A stretch of 64,000 nucleotides of DNA, from positions 248,001 through 312,000 of the forward strand of contig CAKPGL010000001.1 in NCBI GenBank assembly GCA_934154785.1, in the 5' to 3' direction. Of the stretch, positions 56,413 to 64,000 are shown piece after piece; the first letter of the stretch is position 1; every line of letters begins with the position of its first letter. This DNA is from an uncultured Bacilli bacterium. Its GTDB lineage: Bacteria > Bacillota_I > Bacilli_A > RF39 > UBA660. The notes beneath the pieces are model-generated. The model searched no databases, was not told where the DNA came from, and worked only from the letters and a program-made list of their open reading frames with translations. Both the position numbers and the translations under genes were made by a program.

Positions 56413-56956
56413 TATTATAGCAATAGTAGGTATGTGTGGTGCTGGTAAATCTGTTGCGTCAGATATTCTAGAAAATAAAGGGTACAAAAAAGTATACTTT
56501 GGTGGCGTTACCATGGAAAAATTAAAAGAAGAAGGATTAGAAATTAATCCAGAAAATGAACGTATGATGCGTGAGCGTCTTAGAAAAGAATTAGGTATGG
56601 GAGCATTCGCTAAAATATTATTACCAAGAATAAAAGAATACGCTAAAGAAGGTAACACCGTACTTGATGGTTTGTATTCTTGGGATGAACTTAAAATATT
56701 AAAAGATGAATTTGGTGATGATTTAACTTTAATAGCGGTAATTGCTGATAAAAATATTCGTTATGAAAGATTATCCAAAAGGGAAATTCGTCCATTTACT
56801 AAAGATGAGGCTATAAAAAGAGATTTAACAGAAATAGAAAATGTTGCCAAAGCCGGACCAATTGCGTATGCAGACTATTACATAGATAATAATCATGACT
56901 TAGAAAGTTATAAAAATAGATTAAATAATATTTTAGATATTATTGGAGGTAAATAA
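56402..56956 (+). CDS. P-loop kinase of the dephospho-CoA/nucleoside kinase type
   Basis: A 184-aa protein with Walker A GMCGAGKS (about 10-17). RERLRKELGMGAFAK, VLDGLYSWDELKILK and ERLSKREIRPFTKDEAIKRD resemble small COG0237-like kinases annotated near dephospho-CoA kinases, but the true coaE family signature is not complete, so the substrate is left open. TTGGAGGTAAATC sets ATG 56402. It lies between the kinase at 55861 and alaS in the T-box-led operon. Confidence 0.65.
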   Translation: MKNNIIAIVGMCGAGKSVASDILENKGYKKVYFGGVTMEKLKEEGLEINPENERMMRERLRKELGMGAFAKILLPRIKEYAKEGNTVLDGLYSWDELKILKDEFGDDLTLIAVIADKNIRYERLSKREIRPFTKDEAIKRDLTEIENVAKAGPIAYADYYIDNNHDLESYKNRLNNILDIIGGK

Positions 56957-56957
56957 A

Positions 56958-58715
56958 ATGAATTTAAAAGATTTATATATAAATTTCTTTATAAGTAAAG
57001 GACACAAACAAATACCTAGTGCTCCAGTTATACCAGAAAACGATCCCTCAGTACTTTTTAATACTGCGGGAATGCAACCATTAGTACCTTATTTAATGGG
57101 ACAACCCCATCCTTATGGCACTAGACTTGTTGATTATCAAAAATGTATTCGTACTAATGATTTAGAAAGTATTGGAGATACTACACATCATACTTTCTTT
57201 GAAATGTTAGGTAATTGGAGTTTAGGTGATTACTTTAAAAAAGAGAGTATTAGTTGGAGTTTTGAATTTTTAACTAAAGTATTAAATATGCCAGTAGAAA
57301 GACTTGCTGTAACAGTATTTGCTGGTAATGATAAAATAGAAGAAGATAAAACCTCTATTGAAATATGGAAAAGTTTGGGCATTAAAGAAAGTAGAATTGC
57401 TAAAACTAAAGATGATAATTTTTGGATAGCAGGTGAAACTGGTCCTTGTGGCCCAGATTCAGAAATATTCTATTTCCGTAGTGATGATGAAATACCTGAA
57501 GTATTTGACCCAGAAGATTCTCGTTGGGTAGAAATTTGGAATAACGTATTTATGCAATATAATAAAGATGCATCTGGTAATGTTACAGAACTACCAAAGA
57601 AAAACGTTGATACTGGTATGGGAGTAGAAAGAGTAACAGCAGTATTGGAAGGTGTTAATGATAACTACATGACTTCTATTTGGAAAGATGTTATTTCTAA
57701 AATAGAAGAACTTTCTCATAAAAATTATAATGATTCTGAAGAAATTAAAAAGAGTATGCGTATTATAGCGGATCATATTCGTACTGCAGTATTTATTTCT
57801 GCTGATCCTGCAGGAATCAAACCATCTAATACTGATCAAGGATATATTCTAAGAAGACTTATTAGACGTGCTATTAGACATGCTAAAAAATTAAATATTG
57901 ATGAGAATAGTAATTGGGAACAACAAATAGCGTTAATCATTTTAGATAAATATGCTAAGTATTATCATGAACTTGTTGATAATAAAGATGTTGTTTTAGA
58001 AGTACTTACTAATGAAAAAAATAAATTTAATCGTACTCTAGAAAAAGGTTTAAAAGAGTTTGAAAGAATTACTAAGAATATTACTGATGGTAAATTAAAT
58101 AAAGATTTAGCATTTAAATTATATGATACTTATGGTTTTCCAATTGAACTTACAGTAGAACTAGCTAGTGAACTTGGAATCAAAGTAGATGTAGAAGGCT
58201 TTAAAGAAAAATTTAAGGCTCATCAAGAATTATCTCGTGCAGGAGCAGAACAAAAATTTAAAGGTGGTCTTGCTAGTACTGGTGAAATAGAAACTAAATA
58301 TCATACTGCAACACACTTACTAAATGCCGCTTTAAAAGTAGTAGTTAATAAAGATGTACATCAAAAGGGTAGTAATATTACTTCTGAAAGAATGCGTTTT
58401 GACTTCTCTTGTGATCATAAATTAACGGATGAAGAAAAGAAAGCGACAGAAGATTTAGTAAATAAATGGATTAGTGAAGGAATACCAGTAGTAGTTACAG
58501 AAATGAAAAAGGAAGACGCTGTTAAATCTGGAGCGGAATGTATGTTTATTGAAAAATATCCAGATATTGTAACAGTATATTCAATAGGTGATGTATCAAA
58601 AGAACTTTGCGGTGGACCACATGTAAAAAATACAAATGAACTAGGACATTTTAAAATTCAAAAAGAAGAAGCTAGTAGTGCTGGCGTTAGAAGAATTAAG
58701 GCTATTTTAGAGTAG
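56958..58715 (+). CDS. alaS: Alanyl-tRNA synthetase, short form lacking C-Ala
   Basis: Charges tRNA-Ala. The class II core contains FNTAGMQPLVPYLMG and QKCIRTNDLESIGDTTHHT. GNWSLGDYFK and GETGPCGPDSEIFY are family hallmarks. The editing domain has HTATHLLNAAL (about 449-459) and CGGPHVKNTNELG (about 551-563). The protein ends there at 585 aa; the DHHA1/C-Ala region that brings most bacterial AlaRS to about 870 aa is absent and no remnant follows. I start at ATG 56958, behind GGAGGTAAA; the frame could extend to 56943. Controlled by the alanine T-box. Confidence 0.95.
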   Translation: MNLKDLYINFFISKGHKQIPSAPVIPENDPSVLFNTAGMQPLVPYLMGQPHPYGTRLVDYQKCIRTNDLESIGDTTHHTFFEMLGNWSLGDYFKKESISWSFEFLTKVLNMPVERLAVTVFAGNDKIEEDKTSIEIWKSLGIKESRIAKTKDDNFWIAGETGPCGPDSEIFYFRSDDEIPEVFDPEDSRWVEIWNNVFMQYNKDASGNVTELPKKNVDTGMGVERVTAVLEGVNDNYMTSIWKDVISKIEELSHKNYNDSEEIKKSMRIIADHIRTAVFISADPAGIKPSNTDQGYILRRLIRRAIRHAKKLNIDENSNWEQQIALIILDKYAKYYHELVDNKDVVLEVLTNEKNKFNRTLEKGLKEFERITKNITDGKLNKDLAFKLYDTYGFPIELTVELASELGIKVDVEGFKEKFKAHQELSRAGAEQKFKGGLASTGEIETKYHTATHLLNAALKVVVNKDVHQKGSNITSERMRFDFSCDHKLTDEEKKATEDLVNKWISEGIPVVVTEMKKEDAVKSGAECMFIEKYPDIVTVYSIGDVSKELCGGPHVKNTNELGHFKIQKEEASSAGVRRIKAILE

Positions 58716-58739
58716 TCTTTTTTTCTTTTGTGTCAGATT

Positions 58740-58768
58740 TTGACAAAGAACTCAAATAATGTTATACT
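58740..58768 (+). promoter_or_regulatory. Predicted sigma-A promoter for engB
   Basis: TTGACA (58740-58745) and TATACT (58763-58768) with exact 17-base spacing, about 36 bases before the engB start. Confidence 0.65.
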
Positions 58769-58803
58769 GATGTAGTCACAAAATTTTAGTGAGGGTGGTA
58801 TTC

Positions 58804-59385
58804 GTGAAAATTAACAGTGTTAATTTAGAAGTTAGTGCGGTAAGACGTAGTCAATATCCAACTGACAATAAACCTGAATTTTTATTGGTAGGACGTTCTA
58901 ATGTAGGTAAAAGTAGTTTTATTAATACGATTATTAATCGTAAAAACTATGCTAGAACATCTGCTAATCCGGGAAAAACACAAACTATTAATTTTTATCT
59001 TGTTAATGATGAATTTTATTTGGTTGATGCTCCAGGATATGGATTTGCTAACTTAAGTAAATCTAAACAAAAAAAATTTGGTCTAATGATGGAAGATTAT
59101 ATGACCAATAGAAAAAATTTAAAACAGGTTTTTATGTTAATAGATTTTCGTCATAAACCATCAAGTGATGATATTATGATGTATAATTATTTAAAACACT
59201 ATAAAATTCCAGTAACGATTGTTGCTACGAAAACAGATAAAATAGGTATTACTTTACAACAAAAGCAAAGAACTACTATTTTAGATGATTTAGAATTAGT
59301 TGTAGGAGATGACTTTATAATGTTTTCCAATGTAACTAAAAATGGTCGTGCTGAAGTATGTGATAAAATTGAAAGAACTATTTAA
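58804..59385 (+). CDS. engB: Ribosome-assembly GTPase EngB/YsxC
   Basis: GTPase needed for 50S subunit maturation. G1 is GRSNVGKSS (about 29-37); the G2 region is ARTSANPGKTQTINFY; G3 is DAPGYGFANLSK; G4 is TKTD, and SNVTKNG is near G5. The 193-aa length is typical. The start is GTG 58804, 5-6 bases after GAGGGTGG; another in-frame GTG at 58789 lies before that site. It has its own strong promoter. Confidence 0.95.
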   Translation: MKINSVNLEVSAVRRSQYPTDNKPEFLLVGRSNVGKSSFINTIINRKNYARTSANPGKTQTINFYLVNDEFYLVDAPGYGFANLSKSKQKKFGLMMEDYMTNRKNLKQVFMLIDFRHKPSSDDIMMYNYLKHYKIPVTIVATKTDKIGITLQQKQRTTILDDLELVVGDDFIMFSNVTKNGRAEVCDKIERTI

Positions 59386-59431
59386 TTATCTCTTATTTTG
59401 AATATTTTCATACAATATTTTAGGTGATGAT

Positions 59432-59941
59432 ATGAAAATTAACTACATCGATGAGAATAATATAATAGTTTTTTTAAATAAGATAAAGATTAAAGATAAG
59501 TTATTACTATCTAGTAGTTATTTAGAAAACTATTTTCGTAATTTATTTCTAATTTTAAAAGAAAAATATCAAATTAATATAAGCGGTTATTGTAATGTAA
59601 CTTTATATCAGGATAATATATATGGAGTTATTGTTGATATAAAAAAAGAATTTACAGATTATTTTGATTACTTTGATAACCAAGTAGATATGAAAATAGA
59701 TATTGCTAAGAATACCGTTTTTTTATACAAAGTAAATTCTTTATCTAATTTATGTGAAAAAGATTATTCGTTATTTTCTATATATTTATATAATGATAAT
59801 ATATATTTAAAGCCTAAAAAAAATATTAGTCAACTAACACTTGGTTCATTAATCGAAAATAGTACTATTGTATATGGAGATTTATGTAACAAGGTATTAA
59901 AATATGGAAAAAAGATAAAAAGTAAATACATTTTTGTATAG
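59432..59941 (+). CDS. Hypothetical protein
   Basis: A 169-aa protein with no membrane segment and mixed alpha/beta character (INYIDENNIIVFLNKIKI at the start, YLENYFRNLFLILKEKY, and NIYGVIVDIKKE). I do not recognise a family; the first 20 residues are superficially like MecA adaptor N-termini, which is too weak to use. TTTTAGGTGATG sets ATG 59432. A TACAAT at 59411 could be a -10. It sits between the two ribosome GTPase genes engB and der. Confidence 0.5.
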   Translation: MKINYIDENNIIVFLNKIKIKDKLLLSSSYLENYFRNLFLILKEKYQINISGYCNVTLYQDNIYGVIVDIKKEFTDYFDYFDNQVDMKIDIAKNTVFLYKVNSLSNLCEKDYSLFSIYLYNDNIYLKPKKNISQLTLGSLIENSTIVYGDLCNKVLKYGKKIKSKYIFV

Positions 59942-59979
59942 ATTATGTTATAATATGAATATTTAATGGAGGTGGCACT

Positions 59980-61299
59980 ATGAAAAAACCAGTTGTAGCG
60001 TTATTAGGACGTCCTAATGTAGGAAAATCAACAATATTTAATCGTTTAGTAGGAAAAAAAATATCTATTATAGAAGATACTCCAGGTATTACGAGAGATA
60101 GAATTTATGGTACAGTAAATTATAAAGATTATAGTTTTCACTTAATTGATACTGGTGGTATTGATATTGGTGAAGACACTTTTAATGAAGAAATTAAAGT
60201 TCAAGCTAGTCTTGCTATTGACGAAGCAGACTTAGTACTATTTATTGTAGATGGTAAAGAAGGTCTTACCGCTAATGACTTAGTAGTAAAAGATATGTTA
60301 ATGAAAGCTCATAAAGATGTTATTGTAGTAATAAATAAAACAGATAGTAAATTATCTAATGATAATATTTATGACTTTTATGAATTAGGATTTGATACTT
60401 ATATACCAATAAGTGGAGAACAAAATATTGGTACTGATGATTTATTAAATGAGATAATAAAAAGAATACCTGAATACAGTGAAGATCCTCTTGATTCTTT
60501 AATTAAGTTCTCAGTAATTGGTCGCCCTAACGTTGGTAAGAGTAGTTTAGTAAATGCGTTACTTAATGAAGAAAGAGTTATTGTATCAAGTGAAGCAGGT
60601 ACTACGAGAGACGCTATTGATACACATTTTACTTATCATGGTGAAGAATATGTTGTTATTGATACTGCTGGTATGCGTAAAAAAGGTCGTATCTATGAAA
60701 ATGTTGAAAAGTATAGTTTGTTACGTTCTTTAAAAGCTATAGATCGTTCTGATGTATGTTTACTTGTACTAAATGCTGAAGAGGGTATTATAGAACATGA
60801 TAAACATATAGCGGGTTATGCCCTAGAAGCTGGTAAACCAGTTGTAATAGTAGTTAATAAATGGGATACAATTGAAAATAAAGATTCCGCAATTAAAGAA
60901 TTTACTACTAAAATACGTAATAATTTTCAATTTATGCCTTACGCTCCAATTGTATTTTTATCAGCCTTAACTAAAAAACGTATTCATACACTTATGCCAC
61001 AAATATTAAAATGTTATGAAAATAGTCATAAAGAAATTAAAACTAATTTATTAAATGATGTAATAATGGATGCTTACACTTTAAATTTACCTCCTTCTTA
61101 TAAAGGAAAACGTCTAAAAATTTATTTTAGTAAACAAGTATCTACTTGTCCACCTACATTTGATATTCAGGTAAATAGTAAAGGTTTAATTCACTTTTCT
61201 TATGAAAGATATATTGAAAATAAGATTCGTGAATCATTTGATTTTGAAGGTACTCCAATTGTATTACAATTTAAAAATAAAGGAGAAGAAGAAAACTAG
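59980..61299 (+). CDS. der: Ribosome-assembly GTPase Der (EngA)
   Basis: Essential GTPase with two tandem G domains for late 50S assembly. The first domain has GRPNVGKST (10-18), DTPGIT and VINKTD. The second has GRPNVGKSS (about 182-190), [20 protein letters not shown] and VNKWD. The C-terminal KH-like domain contains [18 protein letters not shown] and [16 protein letters not shown]. The length of 439 aa is standard. A TGGAGGTGG site sets ATG 59980. A terminator hairpin uses the last codons of the gene. Confidence 0.97.
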   Translation: MKKPVVALLGRPNVGKSTIFNRLVGKKISIIEDTPGITRDRIYGTVNYKDYSFHLIDTGGIDIGEDTFNEEIKVQASLAIDEADLVLFIVDGKEGLTANDLVVKDMLMKAHKDVIVVINKTDSKLSNDNIYDFYELGFDTYIPISGEQNIGTDDLLNEIIKRIPEYSEDPLDSLIKFSVIGRPNVGKSSLVNALLNEERVIVSSEAGTTRDAIDTHFTYHGEEYVVIDTAGMRKKGRIYENVEKYSLLRSLKAIDRSDVCLLVLNAEEGIIEHDKHIAGYALEAGKPVVIVVNKWDTIENKDSAIKEFTTKIRNNFQFMPYAPIVFLSALTKKRIHTLMPQILKCYENSHKEIKTNLLNDVIMDAYTLNLPPSYKGKRLKIYFSKQVSTCPPTFDIQVNSKGLIHFSYERYIENKIRESFDFEGTPIVLQFKNKGEEEN

Positions 61300-61320
61300 T
61301 TGTTACTTCTTCTTTTTTTA
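61284..61320 (+). terminator. Terminator overlapping the der 3' end
   Basis: AGAAGAAG (61284-61291) pairs with CTTCTTCT (61306-61313), followed by a T run; the der stop codon lies in the loop. Confidence 0.7.
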
Positions 61321-61347
61321 ACCTTAAAATATAATTAACATATAATA
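61321..61347 (+). promoter_or_regulatory. Possible sigma-K-type promoter upstream of spoVIF
   Basis: AC (61321-61322), 16 bases, then CATATAATA (61339-61347) fits the sigma-K pattern AC-N16-CATANNNTA. An ordinary TATAAT is embedded in the same bases, so this is only suggestive. Confidence 0.3.
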
Positions 61348-61363
61348 ATTTAGAGGTGTTTAT

Positions 61364-61609
61364 ATGTTTAATTTTTCAGATAGTTTTTTTAATAAGGTAG
61401 AAAAGAAAACTAATGTTGGCAAAGATACTATTTTGAATTTGGCAGCCAAGTTACAACAATCTAATTTAAAAGATGAAGCAACATTACGTGAGGTAATCAA
61501 GGAACTTGGTAAAATGACCGGTAAAGATGTATCTAAAGAAAAGGAAGATAAAATTATTAACGCTGTAGTTAATGATAAAGTACCTAAAGATGTAAGTGGA
61601 ATGTTTTAA
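61364..61609 (+). CDS. spoVIF: Stage VI sporulation protein F homologue
   Basis: An 81-aa protein matching the small SpoVIF family: SFFNKVEKKTNVGKDTILNL, AAKLQQSNLKDEATLREVIK, and GKDVSKEKEDKIINAVVNDK with the closing PKD. In Bacillus it is made in the mother cell and is needed for normal spore coat assembly. It lies between der and spoIVA, a region with sporulation genes in other Firmicutes too. TTTAGAGGTG sets ATG 61364. Confidence 0.8.
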   Translation: MFNFSDSFFNKVEKKTNVGKDTILNLAAKLQQSNLKDEATLREVIKELGKMTGKDVSKEKEDKIINAVVNDKVPKDVSGMF

Positions 61610-61623
61610 AATGTTAAAAAATG

Positions 61624-61653
61624 TTGTGCATACTTAAATATTTGTGATACAAT
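61624..61653 (+). promoter_or_regulatory. Possible promoter for the 61671 gene
   Basis: TTGTGC (61624-61629) and TACAAT (61648-61653) with 18-base spacing, 18 bases before the start codon. Confidence 0.4.
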
Positions 61654-61670
61654 GATACTAGGGTGATGGT

Positions 61671-62258
61671 ATGAAAGATGTCTCTATTATAGAAGAATAT
61701 AGTAAAGATATAGAAAACTATATTGTTTTAATAAGCCAGATTACTTATGACGCAACCGCTAATAACATAGAGATTCTTGAAAATAATATCTTAACTTATT
61801 TACATGATAAGTTTCCTAATATGAGTGTCTCTAAAGAAGAAATTCATGAAATCATCCTAAAGATATATCAAACTAGAAATTATAATTTAAAAAAAGAAGT
61901 AGAGTGTAATTTAGGAAAAACTAAATTTGCTTTTGAAGATGAAAAAGAAGACCCTAAAAAAATTATTATAGAAGAGATAAATAAATTAAGAAAACTTTTT
62001 AATAGTATTAAAAGTGGTACTAATTATTACTATTTAGGTTTGGTAGATAAATGTACACAAGAAATAATAGGGCAATTAATTAGATGGCATAATTCTATAG
62101 CTTTTTCTAAAGAATCTGAATATACTAAAGAATATATTAGAAACTTAATTGCTAATAATTATAAACTTATTATGAATAGTGCCGGTGATAAATTATTAGA
62201 ACTAATAGTAACACCACTTGAAGATAAATATAATTATAATAAAGTAATAACAAAATAA
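61671..62258 (+). CDS. Hypothetical helical protein
   Basis: A 195-aa, largely helical, charged soluble protein without membrane segments (for example NNILTYLHDKFPNMSVSKEE and KKIIIEEINKLRKLFNSIKS). I do not recognise it. GGGTGATGGT precedes ATG 61671. It lies between spoVIF and spoIVA, so a sporulation role is conceivable, but nothing in the sequence shows one. Confidence 0.5.
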   Translation: MKDVSIIEEYSKDIENYIVLISQITYDATANNIEILENNILTYLHDKFPNMSVSKEEIHEIILKIYQTRNYNLKKEVECNLGKTKFAFEDEKEDPKKIIIEEINKLRKLFNSIKSGTNYYYLGLVDKCTQEIIGQLIRWHNSIAFSKESEYTKEYIRNLIANNYKLIMNSAGDKLLELIVTPLEDKYNYNKVITK

Positions 62259-62351
62259 TAATATGATTAACAATTGTTACATCATATTTTTTTTACATAT
62301 ATTTTCATATTTATTCATATAGTTTATTGAATAAGAGAAAGTAGGGATTAT

Positions 62352-63827
62352 ATGGAAAAAACAGAAATTATAAAAAGTATTACAGAACGTACAGGGGGAG
62401 AATTATATTTAGGTGTAGTTGGTGCTGTACGTACAGGTAAGTCTACTTTTATAAAAAAGTTTATTGAGAATTTAGTTGTGCCTAATATAGAAGATGAGTA
62501 TGAAAGAAAAAGAGCCTTAGATGAAATACCACAAAGTGCTCAAGGTAAAACAATTATGACTACTGAACCTAAGTTTGTACCAAGTAATGCTGCTAGTATA
62601 AAAATAGATGACTTTACTACTAGTGTTCGTTTAGTAGATTGTGTAGGATATGTTATACCGGAAGCAAAAGGTTATGAAGATGATAATGGTCCAAGAATGG
62701 TTAAGACTCCTTGGTATGATGAGGAAATTCCTTTTGTAGAAGCTGCAGAAATAGGAACTGAAAAAGTTATAAAAGATCATTCAAGTATTGGTATTGTTGT
62801 TACTACCGATGGTTCTATTGGTGAAATATCACGTAATAGTTACGTAGAAGCTGAAGAAAGAGTAGTATCGGAATTAAAAGAAATTGGTAAGCCATTTATA
62901 GTATTATTAAATTCAACACATCCAATGTTACCAGAAACAGAACGTTTAGCAGAAAGTCTAAAAGATAATTATGGTGTTCCTGTTTTACCTGTAAGTGTTG
63001 AAAACATGGTTGAAAAAGATATATATTCTATTTTACGAGAAGCTTTATATGAATTCCCAGTATTAGAAGTAAAAGTTAATATGCCAGAATGGATAGCGTG
63101 TTTAAATCCAGATAATTGGTTAAAGAAAGTATATATTGAAAAAATAAGAGAAAGTGTTATTGAAGTAGATAAACTACGCGATGTAGAGCACATAACAGCT
63201 CACTTTAGTGACTGTGAATATATTAGTAAAGCTTACTTATCTGATGTTGATACATCTACTGGTGAAGTAACAGTTACATTACAAGCTCCAGATGATTTAT
63301 ATAATAGGGTATTAAAAGAAATAATTGGTGTCGATATTACAAGTAAAACACAATTATTAAATATGTTCCAAGAATATAATGAAGCTAAGACTGAGTATGA
63401 TCAGATTAAAACAGCATTAAAAATGGTTAAAACTACTGGTTACGGTGTTGCATCTCCAACACTATCGGATATGAAACTTGATACTCCAGAAATAATAAAA
63501 CAGGGTAGCCGTTATGGAATTCGTCTTAAAGCAGTAGCACCTTCTATACATATGGTTAGGGTAGATGTTGAATCAACATTCGAACCGATTATTGGTTCTG
63601 AATTACAAAGTAAGGAATTAATTAACTATATTATGAAAGACTATGATAATGATGCTGATAGTATTTGGAAAAGTGAAATATTTGGTCGTAGTTTAGACGT
63701 TATTGTAAAGGAGGGTATTCAAGCTAAACTTTCTATGTTACCAGAAAATGCTCGTTATAAATTACAACAAACATTATCTAAATTAGTTAATAAAGGTTCT
63801 GGTAATTTAATAGCGATAGTATTCTAA
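62352..63827 (+). CDS. spoIVA: Stage IV sporulation protein A (coat morphogenetic ATPase)
   Basis: Cytoskeletal-like ATPase that coats the forespore and anchors the spore coat basement layer. The Walker A GAVRTGKST (24-32) and the following AQGKTIMTTEPKFVPSNAA are highly conserved in SpoIVA. DFTTSVRLVDCVGYVIPEAKG (Walker B region), HPMLPETERLAESL and the C-terminal end LVNKGSGNLIAIVF also match. The length of 491 aa is standard. AGTAGGGATT precedes ATG 62352. It is strong evidence for an endospore-forming ancestry. Confidence 0.97.
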   Translation: MEKTEIIKSITERTGGELYLGVVGAVRTGKSTFIKKFIENLVVPNIEDEYERKRALDEIPQSAQGKTIMTTEPKFVPSNAASIKIDDFTTSVRLVDCVGYVIPEAKGYEDDNGPRMVKTPWYDEEIPFVEAAEIGTEKVIKDHSSIGIVVTTDGSIGEISRNSYVEAEERVVSELKEIGKPFIVLLNSTHPMLPETERLAESLKDNYGVPVLPVSVENMVEKDIYSILREALYEFPVLEVKVNMPEWIACLNPDNWLKKVYIEKIRESVIEVDKLRDVEHITAHFSDCEYISKAYLSDVDTSTGEVTVTLQAPDDLYNRVLKEIIGVDITSKTQLLNMFQEYNEAKTEYDQIKTALKMVKTTGYGVASPTLSDMKLDTPEIIKQGSRYGIRLKAVAPSIHMVRVDVESTFEPIIGSELQSKELINYIMKDYDNDADSIWKSEIFGRSLDVIVKEGIQAKLSMLPENARYKLQQTLSKLVNKGSGNLIAIVF

Positions 63828-63858
63828 AAAAATTTGACTTATTGAGTCAAATTTTTTT
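63826..63858. terminator. Bidirectional terminator after spoIVA
   Basis: AAAAAAATTTGACT pairs with AGTCAAATTTTTTT around TATTG, serving spoIVA and the convergent minus-strand gene. Confidence 0.85.
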
Positions 63859-63868
63859 GCTTTTATTC

Positions 63869-64000
63869 TTATTTATTAGTTATTCTATAAAAATTAAAAG
63901 ATGGTTTATTAAAGAATCTAAAATCTAATTCTGATGTACCTAAACCGCTAGATATATAGAAGTCTGTAGTTCCTAAATCATAATATTCATCGTAGTATTT
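63869..64000 (-). CDS. Metallophosphoesterase, C-terminal end only (cut by window edge)
   Basis: The minus strand from 64000 is open down to a TAA at 63869, giving 43 residues. YISSGLGTSELDFRFFNKPS matches the C-terminal block SxGLGTS...RFFNxPE of YkuE/YaeI-type calcineurin-like phosphoesterases. The catalytic domain lies outside the window, so its substrate cannot be discussed. Confidence 0.75.
   Translation of the reverse strand, partial: KYYDEYYDLGTTDFYISSGLGTSELDFRFFNKPSFNFYRITNK

Noticed and set aside
58690..58730. Terminator after alaS
   Set aside because: Only a 5-bp imperfect stem overlapping the stop precedes the T run; too weak to list as a feature.
62281..62330. Sigma-E promoter upstream of spoIVA
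   Set aside because: CATATAGT at 62316 is a partial -10 match, but no -35 at the right spacing was found among the AT-rich repeats.

Overview
The window is AT-rich, with A/T-biased codons, dense short intergenic gaps, strong AGGAGG-type ribosome binding sites, TTGACA-17-TATAAT promoters, a T-box, a CIRCE element and a type B-looking RNase P RNA. Together these indicate a low-GC Firmicute (Bacilli side). Gene order resembles Bacillus at several points (dnaD-nth, recU-pbp1, gpsB-rnpB, rodZ-pgsA-recA, hrcA-grpE-dnaK-dnaJ, der...spoIVA). TGA is used as a stop and standard code 11 fits. SpoIVA, SpoVIF and YunB homologues point to an endospore-forming lineage. An uncultured gut Erysipelotrichia/RF39-like Bacilli is my guess, not something the sequence proves.

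Layout. 1-6.1 kb: rnr-smpB, then three genes for unrecognised membrane or coiled-coil proteins. 6.2-9.9 kb: an HD hydrolase, HU, CCA-adding enzyme, DnaD and endonuclease III. 9.9-13.4 kb (minus strand): recU and a large class A penicillin-binding protein. 13.6-18 kb: a 35-aa ORF, a second membrane-anchored protein related to the one at 2.6 kb, gpsB, rnpB, rodZ, pgsA and SOS-controlled recA. 18-25.4 kb: dus, an RDD protein, lysS, ackA, a DHH phosphoesterase, then a minus-strand lipoprotein deacetylase pair and a small membrane protein. 25.6-28.7 kb: anaerobic ribonucleotide reductase, whose glycyl-radical tail appears to be a separate 53-aa gene, plus its activase. 28.8-35.2 kb: a 1663-residue secreted papain-like protease with InlB-type repeats and a dockerin-like end, translationally coupled to a membrane-anchored surface protein. 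35.3-39 kb: CBS protein, YunB, a DUF4015 glycoside hydrolase-like protein and YutD.

39-45.7 kb is the HrcA/CIRCE heat-shock operon hrcA-grpE-dnaK-pepF-dnaJ, with an oligopeptidase inside it and a GrpE carrying five CxC motifs. 45.7-53.2 kb is a surface-polysaccharide locus (glf, a flippase, a DUF4422 glycosyltransferase, a Wzy/ligase-like membrane protein). It also holds a complete glycyl radical enzyme plus activating enzyme, the most unusual gene combination in the window. 53.3-58.7 kb: frr, a hypothetical, an AI-2E transporter, and an alanine T-box leading an operon of two P-loop kinases and a short AlaRS lacking the C-Ala region. 58.8-64 kb: engB, der, spoVIF, spoIVA, two hypotheticals and the end of a metallophosphoesterase gene cut by the window edge.

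No tRNA genes, CRISPR arrays, insertion sequences or prophage were seen.
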